From [Flexibacter] sp. ATCC 35103 (GTDB lineage: Bacteria > Bacteroidota > Bacteroidia > Flavobacteriales > Flavobacteriaceae), in contig NZ_MTQF01000001.1 of assembly GCF_001975985.1 (NCBI RefSeq), positions 124,001-188,000 of the forward strand: DNA of 64,000 bases. The letters run 5' to 3'. The position numbers and the translations under genes were made by a program. The notes under the pieces were generated by a model. The model was not told where the DNA came from and did no database searches. It was given only the letters and a program-made list of their open reading frames with translations. Of this stretch, positions 26,306-35,525 are shown in pieces; position 1 is the stretch's first letter, and every line of letters begins with the position of its first letter.

Positions 26306-28705
26306 ATGACTGATCCGATTTTAGAAAATCTAAACGCACAACAACTTCAGGCTGTTAAAACTACCGAAGGTTATGTACGTGTTATTGCCGGAGCAGGATC
26401 AGGAAAAACAAAAGCCCTGACATCTAGATTTGCTTATATTGTAAACAGGCTTGGAATTAATTCCTCGAATATTCTTTGTGTGACTTTTACCAATAAGGCA
26501 GCGCAGGAAATGAAAAAAAGAGTAAAAGCGCTTATTGGCGATACTTTTGATGTGAGCCTTATTACCACTTACCACGGTTTTTGCGTGCGGTTTCTGCGAG
26601 AAGAAATCAACAAAATTCATTATCCTAAAAATTTCATTATTCTGGATACCGAAGATCAAAAGACCATTTTGCGTGATGTTTTTACAGAACTTGATATAAA
26701 CTCCAAACACCTGACTTTTAAACAAGTGCTTCAGTTTATTTCAAAATCAAAAAGTACATCAGATTATCTGAGTTATATTCTGGACAATAAAGCTTTTGAA
26801 GATCAGGAAACCGAAAATTTATCGTTGAAAGTATTTCATAGGTATCTGGACAAACAGAAACGTAATTATGCTTTGGATTTTGACGATCTGATACATTTTA
26901 CGGTTTATATCTTAAACTCTTTTAAGGAAGTGCTGCTTAAATGGCAGAAAAATATGCATTATATACAGGTAGATGAAGCTCAGGATAGTTCTGACAGCCA
27001 GTTTGAGCTTGTTGAAATGCTTTCCCGAATTCATAAAAATTTATTTGTGGTGGGAGATCCTGATCAGACTATTTATGAATGGCGAGGTGCGAAACCTGAA
27101 TATCTGGTAGATTTTGATAAGATGTTTCCGGATTGTGAAACGATTATCATGAATCAGAATTACCGTTCTACGCCCAATATCCTGAAAGTAGGAAATCATA
27201 TTATTAAAAATAACAAAATAAGGGTTGCCAAAGATATGATTACCGAAAAACCGGAAGGTTTTGAGGTAGTGCATTTTCATGGAAAAAATGATTTTGAAGA
27301 AGCTTTATGGATTGCCAATGAAATCAAGGATATTGTTAAAACCGATAATGCCAAATATTCTGATATTACAATTTTGTATCGTGCCAATCATATTTCAAGA
27401 AATATCGAGCAATGCCTGATTAAAGAAAATATCCCCTATTCTATTTTTGGCGGAATAAAATTCTTTGAAAGAAAAGAAATAAAAGATGTTTTATCGCTGT
27501 TAAGACTGATTGTTTTAGGAGATAACATTTCGTTTTTGCGAATGTTCAATCATCCGACAAGAGGTCTTGGAAAAAAATTTCTGGAACGTCTAAACTATAT
27601 TGGCCGCGAACAAAATCTTTCTCTTCTCGAAGCCCTGAAAAGAAATATTGAGGACAAGGAATTAGGCAAAAAAGGTGCAATCGAATTTCTGGCTTTACTG
27701 GAAGAATTAAAACAGTTGTCCCAAACCAAATCAATATCTGATCTGGTAAAAGATATTCTGGAAAAAAGCGGTCTGGCTGAGCTTTACAGAAAAGACGGCG
27801 ATGAGGACCGACTAGAGAATATTAAAGAACTGGTAAGTTCTATGCTGATTCTGGAAAAAGAAAATAATGGTGCCATAAATATCGAAGAATATCTGCAGGA
27901 AGTTTCCTTGTATACAGATCTGGATACCAATAATGAAAATCAGGACAAGGTAAAATTAATGACAATCCATATCTCGAAAGGACTCGAATTTCCTTATGTT
28001 TTTCTTTGCGGATTCACAGAAGGCGTTCTGCCTAGTGCCATGTCAATAAAAGAAAGACGAAAACGTGCCATTGAAGAAGAAAGAAGACTTACTTATGTTG
28101 CCGTTACCAGAGCCGAAAAAAGATTTTATATCACAGACTCTGAAGGATTTAATTTTACTACAGGTCTTAATAAATATCCATCACGCTTTCTTTTTGAAAT
28201 AAGCGAAGAATTCTACATTCGAAAAGGCAAATTAAGTCAGGAAATTATCGACAGCAGCAAGCAGCAATCAAACAATATTCAAGCAGAAAACGACACGAAT
28301 TTTAGTGTTGGGGATTTCGTGATGCATGAAGTATGGAAAAAAGGAAAAGTTACCGAGGTCAATGCGGATAAAAACGAATACATCATCGATTTCTTTGAAA
28401 TTGGGAAGGAGAAACCAATAGATTTTTCTTTTCAGTTTCTAACAAAAATACCTAATGAACAAGAAGATGCTATTCCTGTAAATACTGATAAACAAAAAGC
28501 TGCCAGAGATTTTGAATTGCATTTAGAATCACAGGAAAATCCTTTTGAAGAAAATAATACCGAAATAAATTCTAAAATAGAAACCGCAGTCGAACCTGAA
28601 ATAATTAAAACTGTAAAACCGGAGTCCAAAATTGATTTTGACTCAGAAAGTGAAACAGAAAACACCTCAGACATGGATAAAAAATGGTGGAAATTTTGGG
28701 ATTAA
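26306..28705 (+). CDS. UvrD/PcrA-like superfamily 1A DNA helicase
   Basis: The protein has 799 residues. The Walker A motif is GAGSGKT (residues 29-35), the TxxTFTNKAA motif is VTFTNKAAQEM, motif II is VDEAQDSS (DEAQ), motif III is VVGDPDQTIYEWRGA, and VI is TYVAVTRAEKRFY. It is a 3'-5' helicase for repair or recombination in the cytoplasm. The C-terminus has a Tudor/KOW-like module, FSVGDFVMHEVWKKGKVTEVNADKNEYIIDFF, as in PcrA, where it contacts partners such as RNA polymerase. An acidic linker and a KKWWKFWD tail follow. Length and motifs fit an accessory Rep/PcrA-type enzyme; which one is not decidable here. Confidence 0.94.
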   Translation: MTDPILENLNAQQLQAVKTTEGYVRVIAGAGSGKTKALTSRFAYIVNRLGINSSNILCVTFTNKAAQEMKKRVKALIGDTFDVSLITTYHGFCVRFLREEINKIHYPKNFIILDTEDQKTILRDVFTELDINSKHLTFKQVLQFISKSKSTSDYLSYILDNKAFEDQETENLSLKVFHRYLDKQKRNYALDFDDLIHFTVYILNSFKEVLLKWQKNMHYIQVDEAQDSSDSQFELVEMLSRIHKNLFVVGDPDQTIYEWRGAKPEYLVDFDKMFPDCETIIMNQNYRSTPNILKVGNHIIKNNKIRVAKDMITEKPEGFEVVHFHGKNDFEEALWIANEIKDIVKTDNAKYSDITILYRANHISRNIEQCLIKENIPYSIFGGIKFFERKEIKDVLSLLRLIVLGDNISFLRMFNHPTRGLGKKFLERLNYIGREQNLSLLEALKRNIEDKELGKKGAIEFLALLEELKQLSQTKSISDLVKDILEKSGLAELYRKDGDEDRLENIKELVSSMLILEKENNGAINIEEYLQEVSLYTDLDTNNENQDKVKLMTIHISKGLEFPYVFLCGFTEGVLPSAMSIKERRKRAIEEERRLTYVAVTRAEKRFYITDSEGFNFTTGLNKYPSRFLFEISEEFYIRKGKLSQEIIDSSKQQSNNIQAENDTNFSVGDFVMHEVWKKGKVTEVNADKNEYIIDFFEIGKEKPIDFSFQFLTKIPNEQEDAIPVNTDKQKAARDFELHLESQENPFEENNTEINSKIETAVEPEIIKTVKPESKIDFDSESETENTSDMDKKWWKFWD

Positions 28706-28718
28706 AACTCCCCAGATT

Positions 28719-30161
28719 TTAATCTGTATATTCTTCCCCATCGGTTTTGCTTAACCTGGAGAATGTTATACTCGAAAAAATGGTAAAAATGGCAAGTGTT
28801 ATAAAAGTATATTGAAAGGCATGTTTGGTATTCATTTCGAACATACCGGACTGAAATAACGAAAGTACAAGACTTGCTACAGATACTCCAAAACTTACTG
28901 ATAATTGCTGCATGATTACGAGCATTGTATTTCCGCCGCTGGCGGTATTTTGATCCAGATCAGAAAGCGTGATGGTATTCATCGCAGACATTTGTATCGA
29001 AGTAAAGATTCCGTAAAAAACCATTAGTACGATATAATAGCCAAGCGGCGTATCTTTTTCTACAAATCCCAGTACAATCAATATCACTCCCAGCATTATC
29101 GTATTGCTTATGAGCACATTTCTGTATCCCATAAATTTTATAATGCGCACCATAAAAGGTTTAATTGCAACATTTGCCAAAGCCGACGGTAACAACAAAA
29201 GTCCGGATACAGAAGCCGAATAACCAAAACTGGTCTGAAGCATTAAAGGCAATAATAAAGGTAATCCGCCAATACCAAGCCTTGTGATCAAACTGCCTGT
29301 TAAACCTATTTTTAGTGTTCTTATATTAAGTAATCGTAAGTCTATAATAGGTTTTTCGGTTCTTTTGTAATGAATAAAATAAAACACAGAAAGTAATCCT
29401 GACAGGAATAACAGTCCCATAATAAGCATAATATGCATTCGGCCTCTGCCAATAAGTTCCAGAACCATGGTGATAAATATCAGCGCGAGACTAAAGTAAA
29501 TTAATCCTCTAAAATCAAATCTGCCAACAGCATGCTTAAAATTAGGCATGATTTTGTAAGCCATAGAAATCCCAATAATCCCAATGGGAACATTCACTAA
29601 AAATATCCAGTGCCAGGAGAAATTATCAGACAGAAATCCGCCCAGACTTGGTCCAACGACCATTCCTAATAAACCAAAAATCGTTATAAAGTTCATGGTT
29701 TTTAATAATTCTTTCTTGGGATATTGATATAAAATGGCAAGTCTTGCTACAGGAACCATCATAGATGCGCCAATTGCCTGCACCACTCTGGCAAGGTTAA
29801 ACGTGGTTAAATCAACAGAAAGCGCACAAAAAAGCGAACCGGTTACAAATAAGCCAACAGCAATCATAAACATTGTTCTTGTGCCAAATTTATCTGCCAG
29901 CCAGCCTGACAACGGAATAAACATGGCAAGCGTAAGTGTATAGGTAACAATAACAGAATGCATTTGTGTAGGCGAATAGGCCATATCACGTGCTATGGAC
30001 GGAAGTGAGGTATTTAAAATTGTACCGTCAAGGGATTGAATAAACATTGCCACAGCAGTAACCCATGGCAGAAGATGCACCGCATTGTTCTCTTTCTGCT
30101 CTGTTTTAATGATCTCTTTTATATTGGTTTCTATTGTATTAGTTTCTGTTTTATTTATCAT
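28719..30161 (-). CDS. DHA2-family MFS multidrug/small-molecule exporter (EmrB/QacA type)
   Basis: The protein has 480 residues with about 14 hydrophobic segments. It carries the DHA2 signatures FIQSLDGTILNTSLPSIARDM (TM1, motif D1), GWLADKFGTRTMFM (motif A) and ARVVQAIGASMMVPVARLAIL, with GLLGMVVGPSLGGFLSDNFSWHWIFLVNVPIGIIG (motif C and H1 region). It is a proton-coupled exporter in the inner membrane. The charged 30-residue N-terminal tail is cytoplasmic. It sits 13 bases beyond the converging helicase gene. There is no adaptor or TolC partner beside it, so it may work alone. Substrate unknown. Confidence 0.92.
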   Translation of the reverse strand: MINKTETNTIETNIKEIIKTEQKENNAVHLLPWVTAVAMFIQSLDGTILNTSLPSIARDMAYSPTQMHSVIVTYTLTLAMFIPLSGWLADKFGTRTMFMIAVGLFVTGSLFCALSVDLTTFNLARVVQAIGASMMVPVARLAILYQYPKKELLKTMNFITIFGLLGMVVGPSLGGFLSDNFSWHWIFLVNVPIGIIGISMAYKIMPNFKHAVGRFDFRGLIYFSLALIFITMVLELIGRGRMHIMLIMGLLFLSGLLSVFYFIHYKRTEKPIIDLRLLNIRTLKIGLTGSLITRLGIGGLPLLLPLMLQTSFGYSASVSGLLLLPSALANVAIKPFMVRIIKFMGYRNVLISNTIMLGVILIVLGFVEKDTPLGYYIVLMVFYGIFTSIQMSAMNTITLSDLDQNTASGGNTMLVIMQQLSVSFGVSVASLVLSLFQSGMFEMNTKHAFQYTFITLAIFTIFSSITFSRLSKTDGEEYTD

Positions 30162-30222
30162 AGTATAAGTAATCGAAGCCTGAATGAATCACGCTTTTTT
30201 CATTTGTTGAAATTCGCGTTTT

Positions 30223-30747
30223 TTAATTCGCACAAGGCAGCTGCAGTACATTGGCGTTTAAAGGCTGTTCTATTTTTCTTTGAAGTTTTTCCTGGTTTAC
30301 TGTTATGTATATTTCCATAGAACCGGTTCCTACTTTAAGCCCAAGAATATGTCCGCCATAGGCATCAAATTTTTCATCTGTGGCGATTCCGTGAATATGC
30401 AGGGAGGGTTTATCTTCATTCCAGGCAATAGAACCTGTCAGATTTCCCATTTCGACTTTATGGAAGGTTTTTGGATTAAATTTCTTTTTATTAAAATCAT
30501 AAAAGCCAAATGTAACTTCCTGCGCAAAACCAATACCGGTAAAGTTCGCAGAAGGAATTTGTTGCTCTTTTGACAGATTTTCGATTAAAGCAAGTACATT
30601 ATCTCCTTCTCTTAAAACCATCAAATAACCGTAAGATGTTTTGGTATAACGGCATTTTTCGCTGTTTTCTTTTTGTTGCGCGCCCACTAAATTTACTATC
30701 AGACAAAGCATTGCCCCGACTATTATTTTTTTTGATGCTAAAAACAT
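30223..30747 (-). CDS. Exported PPC/DUF296-domain protein
   Basis: The protein has 174 residues. LREGDNVLALIENLSKEQQIPSANFTGIGFAQEVTFGFYDF and KPSLHIHGIATDEKFDAYGGHILGLKVGTGSMEIYITV are the two halves of the PPC domain. The HIHG and YGGH His residues match the metal site of the bacterial trimers. Unusually, it starts with a signal peptide (KKIIVGAMLCLIVNLVGAQQ), so it should act in the periplasm, not on DNA. Family members in bacteria have no firmly known role. It is 61 bases upstream of the exporter on the same strand, possibly co-transcribed. Confidence 0.88.
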   Translation of the reverse strand: MFLASKKIIVGAMLCLIVNLVGAQQKENSEKCRYTKTSYGYLMVLREGDNVLALIENLSKEQQIPSANFTGIGFAQEVTFGFYDFNKKKFNPKTFHKVEMGNLTGSIAWNEDKPSLHIHGIATDEKFDAYGGHILGLKVGTGSMEIYITVNQEKLQRKIEQPLNANVLQLPCAN

Positions 30748-30923
30748 AGGGATTCAATTTTAAAAATTAATTAAATTTACCGAATTACCACATGAGGAAA
30801 TTTACAGTATTTTTTATTGTTATTACACAACTCCAATCCTTAATTTTGAGAGAAAATCAACAATAAGTATTTATTGCCTGCAAAATCAAATGACTTTAGA
30901 AATTCCCTTAAAAATGATTCTTT

Positions 30924-33044
30924 TTATTTGAAAATTTTACCAATAATTTTTCCGATATCCGCAAAATCATCCAGATTACTTACCGCTCTTTTTTCGGTCT
31001 CGGTATTGTCAATTTTAGAGAACGGATAAATTAATATGTAATTGTTATTGCTAAGGTTTTTATTTAAAATCTCGGGAACTTTCTGCATCTGCGGAAAATA
31101 AGAATGCATACCTCTGTCTGCCATTAAAAGAACCAAACCTTCATCCTCTTCTAAGCTACTTGCTGCATTTTGTGCCTCTTGCCAGGAAGTAACGGTATTG
31201 AAAACGGCTTCGATACTGGCTTTTTTAGCAATACTTTTTAATATTGCTACTGTTTTTTCATTTGCATAAAAATTCATTTTAGCTCCAGAGTTTTTTCCAA
31301 TATTCCATACCCTTAATAAAGAATGAAAAAAACCGGGTTCATGCTCTGCATTGGCAGGAATAAGAACGGCATATTTTTTTATGGTCGCAATGGGCTGAAC
31401 GGCATGGTATATAATTACATTAATTTGCTTGTTATGCAAATAGCCATTATAAAGATTATAAATAAAAGAAGATGAAAATCCTTTTTCTTCTTCCAGGCCT
31501 ATAATCAAATCAGTAATATTCTGCTCTTTTACTACATTGTTTATACCTGCAATTACGTCATTATCATGACGCGTTATAGGATTTAGTGTAACATCTGCAG
31601 CAGCGGCCATATTTACGGCAGCACTAAGTAACCTTTCGGCATTTTTTGCAGACGATTCACTCTTGTCTTCATTAATCACATTAAGGGCAAAAAGTTTGTC
31701 TTTATTGGTTTGATTTTTAATAAGAAGTCCCAGATTAACCATTTTCTCAACAGTATGTTCATGATTAACAGCCAGCAGAATATTTTCGTCTTCATCACCA
31801 GCTCCTGCAACTGTTTCTTCTTTATCTGCATCAGCAATTCTTTGTGCGCTTGCCATAGAAACAAACGACGAAATGGTACACGAAATCAATATCAGTAAAA
31901 TGCTTCCGTTAAGAACATGCTCATTTAAAAGTCGGATAGGTTCTCCGGTTTCACTTTCAGACAGGATAATATTATACCCAACCATTACAGATGCCAGTGT
32001 GGCTGCTGCAGATGCAGCACTCATTCCAAAAATAAGCCTGCCTTCATCATCTGTAAAACCAAAAGTTTTTTTGGTAAAAACAGCTGCAGCATATTTTCCG
32101 CCTATTGAAGCTACGAGCATAACTGCCGCTACACCAAGTGTTTCCCAACTCTGAATAAAAGCATTAAAATCAATCAGCATTCCTACGCTAATTAGAAAAA
32201 AGGGAATAAAAATGGCATTTCCCACAAATTCTACGCGATTCATAAGCGATGACGTATGCGGAATAAGCCTGTTTAAGGCAAGACCGGCAAAAAATGCCCC
32301 AATAATTGCTTCAATTCCGGCGAGTTCTGCCAGTAAAGCAGCGAGATATATCATAACAATTACAAAAATGTATTGCGAGATCTTGTCTTCGACATTCTTA
32401 AAAAACCAGCGCGCTATGATAGGAAATACGAGTAAAACAATCAAGGCAAATACCACCATCGATAAGGAGAGTTTTACCCAGAATGATGTTCCTACTTCTC
32501 CCTGCGACATTCCTACTACAACCGCCAATACAACCAGCGATAGTACATCTGTAATCATGGTACCGCCTACGGTAATATTTACGGCTAATTTTTTAGCGAT
32601 TCCCAGTTTGCTTACCATAGGATAAACAATAAGCGTGTGTGACGAAAAAAGACTGGCAAACAATACCGTGGTCAAAAGAGAAAAATGCAGTACATAATAC
32701 CCGCCTATTAATCCCAGCACAAATGGCACGATGAAGGTATATAATGAAAAAGTAATACTCTTCCATTTATTTTTTTTAAAGTCGCCCATATCAATTTCCA
32801 GTCCGGCTAAAAACATGATGTACAAAAGCCCTGTTGTACCAGTTACCACCACACTGCTGTCTCTGGCAAGAACATTAAACCCGTTGGGACCAATTACTGC
32901 TCCGGCAATAATAAGCCCTAAAAGATGCGGCACTTTTATCTTATTTAATAAAAGCGGAATACATAAGATGATTATTAATTCGATAAGAAATTTTAACAGC
33001 GGATCCTCAATTGGAAGGCTGACGTGTTGTATACTTAATAACAT
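30924..33044 (-). CDS. CPA2-family cation:proton antiporter with C-terminal USP-like region
   Basis: The protein has 706 residues. The first ~400 form a 12-13 TM antiporter: VPHLLGLIIAGAVIGPNGFNVLA, LLYIMFLAGLEIDM, SSHTLIVYPMVSKLG, GGTMITDVLSLVVLAVVVG (essential-Asp region TD) and AGIEAIIGAFFAGLALNRLIP. The remaining ~290 residues (NILLAVNHEHTVEKMVNLG...) form two universal-stress-protein-like units, a cytoplasmic regulatory domain in this family. It exchanges Na+ or K+ for H+ across the inner membrane. The lipoprotein gene upstream ends 3 bases before it, so the two form an operon. Confidence 0.92.
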   Translation of the reverse strand: MLLSIQHVSLPIEDPLLKFLIELIIILCIPLLLNKIKVPHLLGLIIAGAVIGPNGFNVLARDSSVVVTGTTGLLYIMFLAGLEIDMGDFKKNKWKSITFSLYTFIVPFVLGLIGGYYVLHFSLLTTVLFASLFSSHTLIVYPMVSKLGIAKKLAVNITVGGTMITDVLSLVVLAVVVGMSQGEVGTSFWVKLSLSMVVFALIVLLVFPIIARWFFKNVEDKISQYIFVIVMIYLAALLAELAGIEAIIGAFFAGLALNRLIPHTSSLMNRVEFVGNAIFIPFFLISVGMLIDFNAFIQSWETLGVAAVMLVASIGGKYAAAVFTKKTFGFTDDEGRLIFGMSAASAAATLASVMVGYNIILSESETGEPIRLLNEHVLNGSILLILISCTISSFVSMASAQRIADADKEETVAGAGDEDENILLAVNHEHTVEKMVNLGLLIKNQTNKDKLFALNVINEDKSESSAKNAERLLSAAVNMAAAADVTLNPITRHDNDVIAGINNVVKEQNITDLIIGLEEEKGFSSSFIYNLYNGYLHNKQINVIIYHAVQPIATIKKYAVLIPANAEHEPGFFHSLLRVWNIGKNSGAKMNFYANEKTVAILKSIAKKASIEAVFNTVTSWQEAQNAASSLEEDEGLVLLMADRGMHSYFPQMQKVPEILNKNLSNNNYILIYPFSKIDNTETEKRAVSNLDDFADIGKIIGKIFK

Positions 33045-33047
33045 ACC

Positions 33048-33623
33048 TTATTTTTTTTGAGGAAGGGTAAGTTCTACTGAGAATCTCGCAGTACAGTTAT
33101 CTTGTCCTGTTATTGTTTGCGTTCCTTTAATAACATTGTTTTTGATATCGTCAAGAACCACATTCATTTTTACTTTATTTTTTGAAAGACTGTCACTGCT
33201 GAATTCAAGCATTATTTTATTCTCCATATATTTTGCTTTAAAAACACGTATCAGTTTGGTATTGTTTAGAACATTGGTATAAATTCCGGTAGAATCTGAT
33301 ACAAATTGCCAGGATTCATTGCGTTGATCGCCTATTACATATTGATTGCAATTTGATTCTCTGCATAACATTTTACTGTTCCAGATGCCACGAAGATTTT
33401 CCGGCCATTCTTTTATGGATACTTTTTTATCCTCTTCAGAATGTTTTAGTGAAAGGATACTGTCCCGCATTAAGAGCAAGTATTGATAATCTGCTTCTTT
33501 CTCTGCAAATTGTTCTTCTTTTAAAGTGATGGCTTTTTCCCTGTTTTGCAGTTCAAGTTCTTTTTTATTTTCACATGAAATAAAAATGCCTGTGAGGATC
33601 AAAAGCAGCGATATCTTTTTCAT
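33048..33623 (-). CDS. Lipoprotein of unknown function, co-transcribed with the antiporter
   Basis: The protein has 191 residues from the ATG at 33623. The longer frame to 33695 would hide the lipobox. MKKISLLLILTGIFISC is a lipoprotein signal, followed by a coiled coil (KELELQNREKAITLKEEQFAEKEADYQYLLLM). A beta-rich domain (ENLRGIWNSKMLCRESNCNQYVIGDQRNESWQF..., with three Cys including CRESNC) then ends ..SVELTLPQKK. It is probably outer-membrane anchored and periplasm-facing. The 3-base gap to the antiporter suggests a functional link, which is unusual for CPA2 transporters. Confidence 0.8.
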   Translation of the reverse strand: MKKISLLLILTGIFISCENKKELELQNREKAITLKEEQFAEKEADYQYLLLMRDSILSLKHSEEDKKVSIKEWPENLRGIWNSKMLCRESNCNQYVIGDQRNESWQFVSDSTGIYTNVLNNTKLIRVFKAKYMENKIMLEFSSDSLSKNKVKMNVVLDDIKNNVIKGTQTITGQDNCTARFSVELTLPQKK

Positions 33624-33659
33624 AAATTTTTTTTTGGATATACAATTTAGCCAAAATAT

Positions 33660-33786
33660 ACTGGTATACCAAAAAAAGTGTGATAAAACAGGCATAAAAT
33701 AACCCCAAGGCGAAATTCTAAACCTAATTACCAGTTTGGTTCTAATGTCTTTTTTGGTAAAATTATAAGGTAGTTTTGTACTGGTA
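33660..33786. promoter_or_regulatory. Cluster of TGGTA/TACCA operator-like elements
   Basis: The region between the divergent lipoprotein and monooxygenase genes has a perfect 10-bp palindrome TGGTATACCA (33662-33671). It also has ACCA-gtt-TGGT (33730-33740), a TTGGTAA element near 33755 and ACTGGTA (33780-33786), which lies inside the monooxygenase promoter spacer. A related ACCA-tt-TGGT occurs at 42539-42548 by an HxlR gene. A repressor binding site is likely. Confidence 0.5.
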
Positions 33787-33805
33787 ATCTTTTGTCTTAA
33801 ATTTG
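33776..33805 (+). promoter_or_regulatory. Promoter of the FAD monooxygenase gene (TTG-N19-TAAATTTG)
   Basis: TTG (33776-33778) and TAAATTTG (33798-33805) are 19 bases apart, a full consensus match. The predicted leader is about 145 bases, unusually long for this window, with ACTGGTA in the spacer. Confidence 0.7.
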
Positions 33806-33957
33806 CGCGACTTCAAAAAAGGCAAAATGCTGAAAAATATAAATCTCTCACATTAAATTCTGCAGAAGTACTAAAATCAATATTATCGATTTTAGATAAG
33901 GCATGAATTGTATCGTCTAATTTTTCTATAAAGTGAAGTCAGGATCAAATAAATAAA

Positions 33958-35418
33958 ATGGAAGAAAAAAAAGGGAAGAATGAAGACGGAAGCTGGACTA
34001 TTTGTGAGGAATGTCAGGGTCGTGGCAAAAAAAGCCGCAGACTCAGCAAGAAAGTTCGGCTTAACTACCAGATAGCTTTAGATCAATTCGAAAAAACGTC
34101 AAGCGAAGGAACAGCTCCCGTACGTCCTAAAAGTCCTTTGTATTCCTGCCAGGACTGTCAGGGATCAGGATTGATACGCTCTGCACAATATCCTGTGGCT
34201 GATCCTGAAAATTACCCACACGTTGCCATTATTGGAGGCGGTATTGGAGGCGTTGCTTTGGCTGTTGCCTGTTTGCATCGCGGAATTCCTTTTACGCTTT
34301 TTGAACGTGACACCCATTTTGATGCCCGATCACAGGGTTACGGACTTACCTTGCAACAAGCCAGTAAAGCAATCGAAGCATTGGGAATTTTTTCGCTGGC
34401 AGATGGCGTGGTTTCGACAAGACATATGGTTCATACCACAGAAGGAAAAGTGATTGGAGAATGGGGAATTAGAAAGTGGCTACAAACCGATTCAAAAACT
34501 GCTGTAAAACGCACAAACATTCATATTGCACGACAATCTTTGCGTTTAGAATTACTGGAACAATTGGGCGGAGATAATGCTGTGCAATGGGGACATCAGT
34601 TAATAGATTTTACACAAAATAATGCTGAAGATGTTGTATTGAAATTTCAGGTAAACGGAGAAATAAAAAGTTATAACGCAGATCTTGTTGTTGGCGCAGA
34701 TGGTATTCGCAGTTCTGTTCGCAGGCTGTTGATTGGTGAGGATAGTACTCCTTTACGTTATTTGGGCTGCATTGTAATATTGGGTATTTGCCCTTTAAGT
34801 GTTCTCGAAAATCTCGATAGTCCGTTACTGGATTCGGCTACCGTATTTCAAACTGCGAATGGTAACGAACGTATTTACATAATGCCTTTTACATCAGATT
34901 CTGTAATGTGGCAGCTTAGTTTTCCTATGCCGGAAAATGAAGCAAAGGCTCTTAGCGCTCAGGGAACTCAGGCACTTAAGGAAGAAGCGTGTCGCAGAAC
35001 GCAATGGCACAATCCTGTTCCTCAGATTTTAGCCGCAACGCAGGAAGCCCAAATTTCAGGATATCCTGTATATGACCGCGAATTACCAACGTTAGAATTA
35101 TTGAATAAAAACGGAAAAGCAACCTTGATTGGGGATGCAGCGCACCCAATGAGTCCGTTTAAAGGACAAGGTGCAAATCAGGCGCTGCTGGATGCGCTTG
35201 CACTTGCCCGCGGAATTTCGAAAGGCTGCAGACCTTTATCACAATGGAGAAAAGCGGGAATAAGAGAAAGTGTATTGACTGAGTTTGAAGCAGAAATGTT
35301 AGAACGAAGTGCTGTAAAAGTAAAAGATTCAGCAGATGCGGCTCAGTTTCTGCATTCTGAAATTGTACTTTATGAAGGTGATGAACCACGCGGACGCTGT
35401 TTAAAGAATAAAGAATAA
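33958..35418 (+). CDS. FAD-dependent monooxygenase with an N-terminal DnaJ-like CxxCxGxG zinc-finger head
   Basis: The protein has 486 residues. Residues 16-23 (CEECQGRG) and 64-71 (CQDCQGSG) are two CxxCxGxG motifs as in DnaJ zinc centres, separated by a basic helical stretch. From residue 88 the protein is a group A flavin monooxygenase: VAIIGGGIGGVALAVAC (FAD Rossmann), VVGADGIRSSVRR (DG motif) and LIGDAAHPMSPFKGQGANQALLDAL (GD motif). It is TetX/hydroxylase-like, uses NAD(P)H and O2, and acts in the cytoplasm. The substrate is unknown. The ATG start follows ATAAATAAA. It has its own promoter and putative operators. The zinc head is not part of ordinary family members I know. Confidence 0.85.
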   Translation: MEEKKGKNEDGSWTICEECQGRGKKSRRLSKKVRLNYQIALDQFEKTSSEGTAPVRPKSPLYSCQDCQGSGLIRSAQYPVADPENYPHVAIIGGGIGGVALAVACLHRGIPFTLFERDTHFDARSQGYGLTLQQASKAIEALGIFSLADGVVSTRHMVHTTEGKVIGEWGIRKWLQTDSKTAVKRTNIHIARQSLRLELLEQLGGDNAVQWGHQLIDFTQNNAEDVVLKFQVNGEIKSYNADLVVGADGIRSSVRRLLIGEDSTPLRYLGCIVILGICPLSVLENLDSPLLDSATVFQTANGNERIYIMPFTSDSVMWQLSFPMPENEAKALSAQGTQALKEEACRRTQWHNPVPQILAATQEAQISGYPVYDRELPTLELLNKNGKATLIGDAAHPMSPFKGQGANQALLDALALARGISKGCRPLSQWRKAGIRESVLTEFEAEMLERSAVKVKDSADAAQFLHSEIVLYEGDEPRGRCLKNKE

Positions 35419-35525
35419 TTTCTATTTTATATTCTTAAGTAGAAACTGTAAAGGATATGTCGGCAAACATTCCATAATCATTTGAAGTTTAATCTCTATT
35501 TTTGTACTTAAAAAGTGTTGCAATC

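Noticed and set aside
32212..32625. A 137-codon plus-strand open frame
   Set aside because: It is antisense to membrane segments of the antiporter and its composition is what the reverse of TM codons gives.
33048..33695. Longer start for the antiporter-linked lipoprotein
   Set aside because: The extra 24 residues would place the lipobox internally. The ATG at 33623 gives a standard lipoprotein signal.
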